A stretch of DNA of 60,000 bases, from positions 9,929,501 through 9,989,500 of the forward strand of contig NC_088310.1 in NCBI RefSeq assembly GCF_910592395.1. The letters run 5' to 3'. Positions 47,356 to 58,719 of this stretch are shown piece by piece. The DNA comes from Lineus longissimus. Its lineage: Eukaryota > Nemertea > Pilidiophora > Heteronemertea > Lineidae. Each line of letters starts with the position of its first letter. Position 1 is the stretch's first letter. Below the pieces are notes generated by a model that worked only from the letters and a program-made list of their open reading frames with translations, made no database searches and was not told the origin of the DNA. The position numbers and the translations under genes were made by a program.

Positions 47356-49753
47356 TCCCTCTTTTCATCGATGTAAGACCGGTTGATTAGGATTAATGCA
47401 TACGCCTACCGCGAGCACAGGGCACAATGCCATTTCACTCATTGGTCGAAAGTTGAATGAAGTAGGTGTATTACTAGTAGAATGACAGATTGGCCTAACG
47501 AGACACATAGGATATGCAAAGCGCTCGCGTTTATTGTGGTTTGCGGTCTGAGTTTGCGGTTTCAGTGCGGTTTTGCGGTTTGGGTCTGTTTGATAGATCA
47601 ACGTTAACCCTTTCTCACATAAAACGCGTTTGAGTGGGCATCACAGGCCTTTTGGGGGCTCTACCAGCATCGCTTCAAGACAGCGATGCTTCATGCATTC
47701 AGGTTTATTCAGATTGGCTTTCATCCAATCTTTATTCATCTTTTTTTGCCTTTATTCATTGTTTTTATTTTTTATTTCTCATTTCTGTTGTTTTTTTTTA
47801 TTCATTATTTTGGATTTTTATTCTGGTCCGGTTGTCGATTTTCTCTGTTGACCCGATTGCTTACTGCCCTGCTATCTCAGGCTCAAACTCATCAGGCAGA
47901 TTGAGGAATTCTACCCCCTGTTCGTCGTCATCGTCGTCATCTGGAACTGGGTGTGGACCTGTGTCTATGTTCTGTGGGCGTAACGCTTTCTCAAATCCAT
48001 GCTCGACGACCTCTGGGCTGATCGCTTCCAAGGCACGGCTGACGATGTTGACAACATCTCTGAGTCCAATTGGATCACACTGGCCTGCTTCGTTGGTGTT
48101 TTCGGTCTTCCATGACTTCCATGCTTGTCTGGCGTGACATTTGAAGGATCTCATGACAGCCACATCCAGGGATTGTGCCAAAGATGTGCATCCGGCCGGT
48201 ACAAAGTTGAGTCTGCCCCCTTCTGCAGTGAGACGATTCCTGAACTTCTCCGTTCGATGTACTCTGAACTGATCTACCAAAAGTATGAAATGTTCAGCAT
48301 GGGCCTCATGGACGTATGGGATGAAGATTTCGTCAAGCCAATGGTGACTCGTCTCCTGTCTGACCCATCCCGTGGCGGACGATGTGACCACAACGTTTTC
48401 GGGCAACTCGGCCTCTTCCAGAGCTCGAAGCGCGCGAACAAATCCTCTTCTCGGAAAGGTGATGTGGGCTCGCATCTTATCGCCATTTGCCGCCACGCAA
48501 AGTATAATATAACAGAACATCCCAGCTTTGGATTCTTCCTGGAGGTTCGTACATCAACAGCCTTGGCACATTTCTCATTGAGGGTGTACATTAGGCGGAG
48601 GTCAAAAAGGAGGAAAGTCTGGTCCATGTTGAAGAACAGGCGCATTCGTATACCAACATTTTCGATGGTGTTGGTTTTTTCATCGCGAAAGTTTCGAACC
48701 AGGACAACGGCGTTTTCTGGAATGGTGGTAGTGTTCTTCATGACCTTTCGCAGGCTGATGTCTTTCCTCTTCATAAAAAGTTCCACCCAGCCGTTGGATG
48801 CATGGAAATCATGCATTAGTGGTTTTGCCTCTGTGGCGAGTTGTCGGCGCTCTTCTGGGAGGGCTTCCCACCAGGTCTGGAATAGTTGCACGGCCTTCTC
48901 CTGGACATCCTGGATCACAACAGGTAGACGTCTTCGCCGAACATCCCGGAACCAAATTTCTAGTTGGTCATCGACCTCAGGCCAGTAACCAATCATCCTC
49001 TGCTTCACCTTTCGGTCTTTGCCCCGGTTCTGCTCCTCCTTCAATTCCAGGTCATGACGGTTCCACCTGCGAAACGTCTCAAAAGGTATGTTGTGGTGGT
49101 TGGCAAATTCTGTCATCGTTCGCACAGTGCCATTTCCAATGGCAACCTCAAAGTATCGCAGGTATCGCAGCTTCTCGACACGGAATAACTACGCTTTCTT
49201 TTAGGCAGTGGCTCATCCATATTTCTACAAGTTGTAGGCAAGGCAAGAAGAGGTTTCCGACAGTACCCAAACTTTATATACGCCTGAAACCTCACTGATT
49301 ACTCAATAGTTTTTGCCCTTTTAGGCCTACGTGTTGTCCCAACTAAAATGCTAAGGTAATTCTCCCGGATCCCAAACTATGGACCAGACATTTGTTCGAA
49401 GTTCCTTTCAATCATCCATTATTACACTTAGCAAACAAGCCTTGATATGCATTTTTTACGCTTTTTAAGGTACTCAAATTTTGAAATTAAACATCCTGTA
49501 AAAACCGGTGGAGTATTTTGTGGGACACCCCGTATTATTCCGCCGCGGCACTCGTCCGTACAAATGACGCAACCCTATTAGGTCACCTGCGAAACATACA
49601 GCAGCCCCTCTAAAACCTAGGCCTGGCTTCCAAGTTGACAGTCTACTGCTATTGGTCGTTACCATGCGTGTATTGTGATCCTCTAATACGTACCATCATA
49701 AGGTGGGTTTGGCCTGAATATTAGAAACCGGTGGTTTATCGATGAAAAGACAG
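47356..49753 (-). mobile_element. pogo/Tigger-like DNA transposon, second copy, inverted
   Basis: A 2398-bp copy in the opposite orientation directly abuts the first across the single TA at 47354-47355. Its outer end (CTGTCTTTTCATCGATAAAC on the minus strand) is followed by TA at 49754-49755. Its inner end reads TCCCTCTTTTCATCG, so its last few bases differ from the canonical CTGTCTTTTC. Together the two copies make a palindrome with arms of about 2.4 kb. Confidence 0.9.
47861..49220 (-). pseudogene. pogo-type transposase, second copy, two frame lesions
   Basis: Same domain order as the sister copy. One base is missing near 49175 soon after YSVS, and an 8-bp net insertion near 48515 (GTTATATTAT in place of AC after GGGATGTTCT) shifts the frame before the second catalytic Asp. 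The lesions differ from those of the first copy, so the two decayed independently. Confidence 0.88.
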
Positions 49754-49755
49754 TA

Positions 49756-50220
49756 TATACAGCAAGGGATTAAGTTCTGACGTATTGATAAAAATTCACG
49801 TCTGAAAGCGTGTAGATGTAGTGTGGGATGGTAGAGACTTCTATCGGCGACTTCGTGAAACTTGATATGGCCCACCAGGTTATTTATGTATTCTCCCTTT
49901 AAAGCCACATGACAAGCGTTTGTTCTCCAGGTGGCAAATCAGTGCCAGACCGATGATGATCAGAACTGTCGATAGAAAATATATTATCAGATGACCTTTC
50001 CACAAAGTACATAATCAATCTTTTCTCTTACTTAAAATATCAGAAAAAGCACGGAAAGTCTCGCCAGGCCTGGCTAAGGTTAAGTGGGCATTAACGAGCT
50101 GCCTCGACTCAAAGTCAACAATCGTCACAGGTTTGAACAAGCAACAAATCCACTGCGTCCAATGGCACTTTAACAGGCCAAAACAGCACCAAATCATCGA
50201 GATTCTCTCATTGGTTCAAA
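49756..50220. other. Arm B sequence absent from arm A
   Basis: About 465 bp between the second pogo copy and the point (near 50220) where homology to arm A resumes. No coding frame or element end was seen. It is part of the 4.2 kb missing from arm A. Confidence 0.6.
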
Positions 50221-50966
50221 TAAGCTTAAAATCCTAAATCCAAAATTCAGTTGCATTTGTTTTCTTACAATATGCAATGTATCCAGAACTTCAAGATTCT
50301 AGAATTGAGTTTTTTGAAAACATCAAAAAATAAAGAAATGAGAACCAAAATAAAAGGTAACTAATATACATGGTCTGCAGAATAGACCCTGCCGTCATAT
50401 ATCTGCATTGATTTTTTGCTAACCGAAAGTGGCGATACATTCTATCACGCAACGGCAGTCCTGGCGTAACCATTCAACAGGGCCGGACACTTTTTCTTGG
50501 GGGATATGTTAACCTCCACACCAGCCCACCGTGACAATTTTCTGAAATTAATCACAACAATTAGGCCATTTAAAAAGGAAACAGCACTAATATTGCCCTT
50601 ACATAAAATTTAGGCCTTATTTAGCGCGGCTTCAACAGTATCATTCTGAAGGCCATATCTTAAATGAGGTCAATGTTTTAGATAATTGTGTGACCGGTAA
50701 ATCAATGTCCAGTCCTAATCAACCGGAGACAATGATCACGAGAAGGTAATCTGGCCTGACCGGATGAAATTAATGAATTTAATTTGATTCACGGCATTCC
50801 GAGAACCACTTCACGCCAAGGACATTGCAACATTGTTCAGGTGAGTTTTTATCAAGACATAAACTTGCAAGAATTTTTCTTGACATGATGCTCACTTTTT
50901 TTATTCGCCTTGCAACTATGTTCTGTATAGCCGTATTGAACGGGGTTTTGCACTATTATGTCGCAA

Positions 50967-51870
50967 ATATGAGCTTTTTACCTCATGTACCCAAATATAT
51001 GCGCATGTATCGGATGGAGTCCACGCAGATTCCATACCCCAGAGGCCGCTTTGAATAGACCGTTTCCGTGTCCATGGGACTCCATATAAACATGCTTAAT
51101 AAACACATGCCAAAAGTCGCGAGAGGAACGCCAACCCGTAAATTACAAAATGTACTTAACCTAAAAGGTGATTGCCAGAGTCTTGGGTCAATGCCCGGCT
51201 TAGCCGGAAGCTGTACGTCGTTACCGGAGTAGCCTCCGTGGTAACGAACTCGCCAGGCAGTTTCCACAAGGTGAGGCCAGTGCTACATGTATACATTTTT
51301 TAAATTTAATTTTATTTATTGAACCCCATTTTTGAGGAAAAGATGAAATACATAATACAAATACAATCGATAAGACATTATTTAAATACTACACAATTCT
51401 TGAAATTTAAATTTCGACAGCTTAAAAACATTTCAATAGAAGCCTAGCAATATCAAGCTGGACGCCCCTGTTGTTATAGGTAGTTGAGTGGAGGCGGGAC
51501 CGAATAGAATCCATGGTCCCTAATGCCATGTCGACCATCAGATCAGGTAACGAATCAACGAATTTACATATTGCTGCGATACCGCCGATACCATCAGAAT
51601 GGGGACGAACTGTCAATCAGGTTCTAAAAAAGTGGAGACCGACTATCATCAGTGGTAGTTCAACATCTGTCACATCACAAAATAAAAGCATAACACCACA
51701 AAACTATTTTATACATTACCATCGCGAACCCCCGCACCTCATTGGACAAACGATGCCATGTGACCGGTCCAGAGACGTCACGTCCGGGGACAACACTATT
51801 TTGTATGGACCGCTCATGGGCTTGAACCAGTTTTCTGTTCACCCTTTACATCAAATTTGTTCAAATGAGT
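50967..51870. other. No gene seen outside arm B
   Basis: Unique-looking sequence with short frames on both strands and no recognisable motif. An AATTTAATTTTATTTATTGA stretch at 51301-51325 could be a retroelement 3' end. Confidence 0.35.
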
Positions 51871-51884
51871 TCCATCCCTCTTCG

Positions 51885-52130
51885 ACCTTCATGCATGTTC
51901 CTGTCCCTCCTTCTCCGGACGTGTTCCCGTCACACCTTCATATCCTTTCACCTTCTCCAAGCATGTGCCCGTCTCTCCTCCACATTTCGTTTCTCTCCTT
52001 CTCCAAGCATGTTTCCGCCTCTCCTCCACATTCGTTTCTCTCTTTCTCCAAGCATGTCTCTGTCTCTCCTCCACATTCGTTTCCCTCCTTCTCCAAGCAT
52101 GTTTCCGCCTCTCCTCCACATTCGTTTCCC
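51885..52130. repeat. 45-bp minisatellite
   Basis: Units of 45-46 bp with CCTTCTCCAAGCATGTTTCC, then GCCTCTCCTCCACATTCGTT (phase marks at 51961, 52007, 52052, 52097). The period is a multiple of three, so frames stay open on both strands without coding meaning. The core resembles those of the 67- and 69-bp arrays. Confidence 0.9.
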
Positions 52131-54244
52131 TTCCCTATTTAGCAAGCCCGGCTTGCCAAACAGCGACTTTTTTGCCCTAAATGGAGAGCCGAACTCATTA
52201 ATATTTGTAGTTGTCGAATCATTATGATTCAATGGCAAAGCGGTCAAAAACACTACTGGCGTTATAGCGAAGGACATTAGCAATCTACCCAATGCATTTA
52301 TTACGCTTGCTTATCAGTTAATCACATACTCGTGTGTATTCCTCTCCATCGATTTTTCGACAAGAGCACGACTTTAGTAAAAGAAAAAAATGAATCAAAA
52401 GCGAGAAATTGGCCATTGTTAATTCAACATTAATTCAAATATAACGCCACTGCTCTCCGATTGGCTAATGTGTTGTAAAGTCTCTGGCTCGTCAAGGACA
52501 GGGGAGCTATAGCGATAGCGCGTCGTCCGTTAAACAATGGTGGCACGTTTCTTAACCGCTGGACCTAGAAACTTTAAACTTAGTGCGTGGGTCTCTTGGG
52601 GCAACAGTAACTTGTATACCGAAATTCGGCGCGATTTGATTATTGTTCTGGCATATAGGGGGCGCTTTGTGAAACTCTTCTTTTGGCCGTAACTCCTGAA
52701 CGCTGCTAGCTAGTACGACGAAACTTTTATCGTGGGTTGATCTGGTGATAGTGCAAAACCTGGAAAAATGTATGACAGGAAGACCTTCTTCGGGGCACAA
52801 AATTTCAGCCCGTTCCAACTTCAGATATGGCCAGGGGGCCTGACCCAAAACTGATGGCCATGTGTGCTTGCATGTGTCGTGTACTGTGCATTTGTAGTGC
52901 ATTTACATACATTTACAGTAGCAATGGGCCTAATGGCCTGGTCTGAAGTAAAAACTACTGGATGGATTTCTCTCAAGTTTTGCTTTTCTGAAACTAGTTT
53001 TTTCAACTGGAGATGCCGTGTCTGCCTAACCCTAACCCTAATCCACCTAAGCCTATTTTTCAAGGTCATAAAATAGCGTATGTTGGCTGATGTTTACAGG
53101 TGGGCACAACGGCCCTGGCCGCGTCATTTACCTGTTTGGCAAGCCGGGCTCGCCAAACTGGGTTGATTTCCAGTGCTATTCGGCGAGCGGCTCTCTAAAC
53201 AGGGCAAAAAATTATGCCTGTTCGACGAGCGGCGAGCCAATTTACCCGGCCTGAACTATATTGCATATAGTGGCCTTTGGTGGAAGTTGGCCAAGTTTTT
53301 CTTTAAGGCTTTCACCTCGAGTTGTTATTATGAACGATTGTTATTGTATAATAGCAAGTATAGATTAAGCCTATACTTGATAATACATACCATGACATGG
53401 GCCATGGTCAACCTACATGTAGGTCACATGGACCTTTTAGTTTAACCAGAAAAAATGTACATTTACATGTAGTATGCGTCTGACATTAAATTTAGGCAAA
53501 TTGTATTACTTGCAAGTCATCCAATGACTTGACCAATCAACCAAGTCCTAACTGTGCCGGCTTAAAAGCTTATTGATAGTTGGATATACTGTAGGACACT
53601 CATTATAAGGCAAGTACAGTAATCAGCTAGGTGATCGATCACAACAGGAGGACGTAGAGTAGTGCCCAAAAGTTACATAAACTTGAATTTTTGCACAACT
53701 TTATTAATGTTGCATATCATGCCTATTCTTTCTTTCATATACATGTACATGCAAAAATTGGAATTACGTACAAAATGGTATTGTTATACCAGGATATCAT
53801 AATATCACAAAAAATGTATATTATAAAAAAGATGCAGTTATCAATATTCAAAAACATGCAGAACAGCATCATACTCTGGTCAATTATTTGAAATTCTGTA
53901 AAAACATTTCGAGTTTTTGGTCAGTTATAATAATATCACGAATCTTAAAATTGAAAAAGTGTTCGATTCTAGTACAACTCAGAAGTTTTCTGAACCTTAA
54001 ACGATCCAACCAACTACATTTGCACTACAAACGTCAATAAAACTGGTATCAAAAGATTTTTAATGGCACCAAAATATCATGAACATTTTCGAAAATTACT
54101 AGAAATATCAGGTGTTAGATATTTTGTGATATCAACAAAACTTACAGTTTTTTTACAGAATGTCAGAAAATGGGCCAGAGTATGATTGTGCTCGCAGCAT
54201 TATATGTTGGCCCATTAATTCAAAAGCATCAACCCTCTTTTCAG
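52131..54244. other. Long stretch without a supported gene
   Basis: Contains related GC-rich snippets GCAAGCCCGGCTTGCCAAAC (52142) and GGCAAGCCGGGCTCGCCAAA (53138), probably the ends of a dispersed repeat. The AT-rich part after 53650 precedes the SLC46-like gene, and an acceptor TCTTTTCAG ends at 54244, implying an untranslated 5' exon somewhere upstream. Confidence 0.4.
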
Positions 54245-54248
54245 ATTA

Positions 54249-57200
54249 ATGACCCGAAGTCACCCACCAATTGAAATGGAAGACCAGGAACGCGACCCGC
54301 GGATTGCGGGACAAGAAAACGACCCGATAATAGAGGACAAATTGGACCGATCGACCTCATCCAATGACACGAGGTTATCAGATGACCTTGCCATCAAGGT
54401 CAAATCGCGAAGGACAATTGTCGTGGAACCAGTCTGGTTACTCTACACATTGGCCTCGACGGGAGCATCCCCAGTACTGACTCAATACCTGTATGCCAGG
54501 TTCGAACACGGCTATCCGATCTTGGTGAATCAGTCCCACAGCGGGGACAACATGACCAAGAACGACACAAGCGCCCTGTGTGCCGACACAAACAAGTCCG
54601 ACCCCTCGTTCATCGCAATCCAATCCGCCCAGGCCGAGAGTGCTCAATGGAATATGTACCTTCAGTTATGTTCATCCATCATAGCAATATTTACCACTGT
54701 GATTTACGGCAGCCTTTCGGACGCCAGAGGACGAAAGATTGTCCTTATTGGTCCCTGCCTGGCAAGACTGCTAAAATACATCATAGATTCTGTTGTGATA
54801 TATTATAACTTGCCTCTGTATCTGCTACTGATAGGCTGCACTCTTGACGGACTTAGCGGGGGCTTCACAACCGTTCTCATGGGAGTCTTCTCCTACATCG
54901 CGGACACCACCTCCAAAAAACAGCGCAGTTTTCGGATCGCAGTCTTGGAAGGTTGCATGTGCATCTCCATGGCCTTGGCGGAACTCGGGATGGGGTATTT
55001 TATCAAAGCTACCGGATATCTGTATCCCTACATGACATGCACGGGAATCATGGGTCTAACAGTAGTCTACGTTGTGTTTTTCGTACCGGAGACAATCGTC
55101 CCCGACAAGGCTAAAACCGTCTCAATCAAGCGATCGTTTCGAAACATCTACCATGTGTACACGTTCACCGAGAACAAACGACACATCAAACTATTCTTGC
55201 TCTGCCTCATGATATTTGCCTTTTTATTTTCGTTTGGTGGGAAGAGCATGCAGACGTTATTTGTTATGAATGCACCTCTCTGCTGGGGGCCCGTTTTGAT
55301 TGGCATCTACAGTGCGACGAGCGGCATGGTCTTGCAAATCCCTGGACTCATTGGACTGAAATTGCTCAAATGCTTGAAGGTTCGGGAGATATGGATTGCA
55401 GCAGCTGGCGTTGTATCCGCCACGGGCGGATTGGTCCTGAATGCGTTTGCCACGACAGACCTCATGATGTACATGGGTAAGTGGTGGAGAATATAATGCA
55501 TTACTTGAGGGACCACCGGCCTTTCGGTTGAATGCTAATCTAGTTTTTTTACGAGTTCTACGAGTTCTTCTTGCTGGAAGCCTAAAATCATATGCAACCG
55601 CATTCTTGTCATTATTTGATGAGACTTAGAGAACATTGCGAGTGTTGGATGGCAATTCCACCCCAGGTATTTGATAAATCAGATAAAATGAAAAACTGCT
55701 TTGCTTGCTTATCTGTGATGATGCTGTCGTCCATGTTTAAATGATGGTTACATTTAAAATGTGAACCAAGTTGTTCCAAGACGGAACGGCACTTATAGAA
55801 GGCTTTACAGTATGTCACACAGTTTCACGTATTTATTTCAGTGTGTGCGATAAACTTCCTATCTATCTTACCCATACCTATGTTCCGATCTTTGATTTCA
55901 TGCCAAGTCAATCCGGATGAACAAGGTAAAGTGTACACTGAACCCTTTGAGGACACTAGATCAGCGCCACCTTTGGCAGCGCTAGACTTTGGAAAAAATG
56001 ATGCTGTATCCAGTTACACATGCGCAACCGGATACAAAATATGGAAATTTTGTGCCAACTCATTCTGCCAATCGTCATGATCGTGGTGCCGATTTAGTCA
56101 TCAAAGGAGTATCATATTACTCCTATCTGTATCTGCTGATAGGTTGCACTATTGACGGACTTGGCGGGAACCTCACAACAAGTCTCATGGGAATCTTCTG
56201 CTTCACTGCGGCCACCCTCTCCAAGAAAACAGCGCACTGAGTTTAATTTTAGAAAGTCCATACCCGAAAAGTGCGGCATAATCCGACCATCGAGCGAGTT
56301 GATTGCGATACCATCGCAATCAACTGAAAACAATATGGTGGTCAGTCCTTTGCATCTATGATTTCCGCGACGTAAGCTGAATAAGTGAATTCATGATCCG
56401 CGACTCGCGACCATCGGCATCAGCGTTTTGTTTTTTTTATTAAAAAGTGATATTTATTTATTTTTAAATACATAACGCTGACGCTCGATGGTCGGATTAT
56501 GCCGCACTTTTCGGGAATGGAGTTTTTAAAATTAAACTCAGTGCGCTGTTTTCTTCGAGTAGTTCTAGAATACGACACTTAAGAACTTCGGTCCCGGATA
56601 TGACGATGGCACGATTTTAACTGACCAATCAGCTAACAGAGCCATCCAAATGTCATGCGCACCTGATTATGCATGATTTACGTCATTTGCTGGCTCTGAA
56701 TAGCTGATTGGTCAGTTATGCGCAAATCGTACCATCGTCATATCCGGGACCGAAGTTCTGAAGTGTCGTATTGGCAATCTTTGTATGCGTGTTTGATGTC
56801 TTCTTTCCAGGCAGGGCATTCGCGGGCGTTGCATGTGTGGAGGAGATCTGTATGCTCGGCATTAGCTTCGTATTCTCACTCGTCTACCAGAAGACACTAT
56901 ACTTTATGCCTGGCTTTATCTTCCTGGTGGCCGCTGGCTTTGGTGTTATCACGCTATTCCTAATTGTGTAAGTATATAATGAAGGATTGGAAAAGTGGTA
57001 CACGTAATGTTTAATTTGAAATTAATTTACACATTTAAAAGCTGTTGCGGTGATCGAAAGCCTGAGTTGCTGTAGAAATTGGCAACAAACGGTCTAGTGA
57101 AAACCACGCGGCCGGATATCCGCAAAACGCGGCTGAACTGTCCTATGGGAAACAATTAAATAGGCTGATGAAAGCAAAGCATAGACACAAAAACCGTTGA

Positions 57201-57689
57201 ATTTCGACTTCCAACAGAGCCGCATTTGCACCGCTTTTGCACCCCGGGAAATACCATCCAAAATGGCCTTCAAAATATACAAACGAAGGTTTGAAATTGG
57301 TGGTCTTCAGATGACAGATATGCAAGAGATTGGGTCGTGTTTGATTCAACGATCGATGTATTCCTCGTACAGCGTGAATAATTACGGTGTACTGTGAAAT
57401 AGGACACCCCTATCGGTGACTTCGTGTAACTTTAATCTGACCTATCTAAGTGCCTATAGTCTCCATTTTAACGCTAATTGGACGAACTGTTCGGTCGCCG
57501 AGCCCACAGCGGGATTGCAAGTTAAAGGATGACAGCACCTCTTTCTTTCACAGTAGGAAATAACCTTACATGTATCTTGTCATCATTGGGTCTTCATTCT
57601 TTTGCAGAATATACCGGACAGTTGAAAAAAGGTCCGCCGTCTACGTACTGGATGAGGTGCTCCCCCCGGAGGAAGCAGCCGTCAATTAG
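54249..57689 (+). CDS. SLC46-like MFS transporter, intact
   Basis: Four exons join cleanly: 54249-55476, 55842-55925, 56811-56967 and 57608-57689, predicting 516 residues. All donors begin GTAA and intron phases are 1, 1, 2. Exon 1 has an acidic N-terminal tail, the first helix (VVEPVWLLYTLASTGASP), an extracellular loop with several N-glycosylation sequons (NQS, NMT, NDT), the MFS signature IYGSLSDARGRKIVLIGP, TSKKQRSFRI, and NAPLCWGPVLIGIYSATSGM. Exon 2 ends DEQG and exon 3 has VYQKTLYFMPGF. SLC46 proteins are proton-coupled carriers of folates and related small molecules; the substrate here is unknown. It is the paralogue of the two broken copies. Confidence 0.88.
56050..56239 (+). pseudogene. 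Exon 1-derived pseudo-exon in intron 2
   Basis: The frame encodes LYLLIGCTIDGLGGNLTTSL and MGIFCFTAATLSKKTAH. This corresponds to the LYLLLIGCTLDGLSGGFTTV part of exon 1 of the same gene, but diverged. It covers only about helices 4-5, has stops upstream and no splice sites. It is a fragment of another family member. Confidence 0.75.
56223..56555. repeat. Foldback with arms of about 75 bp
   Basis: 56223-56297 (AAGAAAACAGCGCACTGAGT through AAGTGCGGCATAATCCGACC to ATCGAGCG) pairs with 56481-56555. The outer 15 bases derive from the transporter pseudo-exon, so the inverted repeat includes host exon-like sequence. The loop holds a second small palindrome (GATTGCGATACCATCGCAATC). Confidence 0.8.
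56570..56771. mobile_element. Short MITE with TIRs of about 40 bp
   Basis: Ends ATACGACACTTAAGAACTTC and, inverted, ATACGACACTTCAGAACTTC; pairing continues through GGTCCCGGATATGACGATGG. The unit is 202 bp with no coding frame. It lies just upstream of exon 3 of the intact transporter gene. Confidence 0.8.
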
Positions 57690-58719
57690 ATTAGGACTGA
57701 TGGGACAGCTCGTCATAAGGCCCACAAAGTTTGCGGGCATGGCTGCCTGCATGCAGCCACTCAACTGATCACGATATGTATAGTGGGTAAACTCACATAC
57801 TGCTCAGGGAATGATGAAATTGATTGTACTCATCAGGTTCACCAAAACGGCAACAACCCAACCTCGGCCGATACCATCGTAACCCATCCTGGGATTCATT
57901 TTTTTCTCCCTACTCGTCATTACAATCGAGAGGCGGATTATATTGAAAACGGATGATCGCATCCACCAGGTCCCAAGTGTAAGCCATCCTGACAATATCA
58001 GGCCATTTCACTCGATACATGCGAAAGGAGAAGCCGTGTTGTAGGCCCTGTTTGCAAGAGGATGAGTAGCCAGTTCCGAGCAACAGGTCCCGTTCAAAGT
58101 ATAGACACCACTTTAAATTATCTGTGTACTGGCTAGAAATTGTACTGTGTATGCAGTTGTATTCTACCTCTCTATTAACTTCACTCATGGGACTAACAAT
58201 TTAAATTGTACCTCTCTATTAAGTAGCACACTCATGGGACTGACAAATATTATTCTTAATAGAGAGGTGTCCTGATTTGAGAGGTTCAGTTGAATGGGAA
58301 TGATGGAACTGTTTGGGATGAAAATAAAGGTTGTCAATATGAGGGTGTCCTGCAACATACGTGCCGGATAATGGAGGCTCCAGTCCACTGTACTTGTAGT
58401 ATATTATCCCCCCATTTGGACTTTTTTAAACTGCTGGAGAGGAACGGGGCAGAGCCTCAACTATAACAGTCATGTCAGCTCTTTGAATAAACCTAATGAT
58501 TGTATGTAAACAGAGAATGGTATGCAACTTCAATGCAAATGTTTACTGTATATAAAACAATATTCTTGATAAATTTTAGAGAAGATATAATACACGTGCT
58601 TACTTTAGTAAGCGAATAACGGTATATGTGTTTGATCACAGCTGGTATGGCTTTTATTGGAGAAACTTCTATCTTAACCATCGCAACTACTTGCCGTCCG
58701 TGCAGAGTCTTCTGTCACA
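57690..58719. other. No gene seen; downstream flank of the transporter
   Basis: Probably includes the 3' untranslated region. A small repeat near 58165-58275 has TACCTCTCTATTAA twice and its inverse TTAATAGAGAGGT, forming a hairpin. Confidence 0.4.

Larger units (their letters stand above)
32350..50966 (-). repeat. Arm B of the large inverted duplication
   Basis: This is the reverse complement of arm A (6257-19121). It is 18.6 kb long because it keeps or gained material missing from A: 555 bp of transporter exon 1, a 1409-bp tandem duplication around exon 3, and about 4.2 kb at the pogo locus (45960-50220). It lacks about 520 bp of intron 1 present in A. Confidence 0.93.

Noticed and set aside
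6257-50966. Foldback sequencing artefact as the explanation for the inverted duplication
   Set aside because: The arms differ by point changes, a 555-bp deletion, a 4.2 kb deletion, a tandem duplication and a 13 kb spacer, which a single-molecule foldback would not create. Haplotype misjoining remains possible.
51885-52130. Arg/Glu-rich minus-strand frames (RRKHAWRRRETN repeats) as a repeat protein
   Set aside because: They come from the 45-bp minisatellite and are open on both strands; no start context or flanking exon.
53025-53044. CCTAACCCTAACCCTAATCC, telomere-like
   Set aside because: Only about three units, inside unique sequence; too short to call an interstitial telomere.
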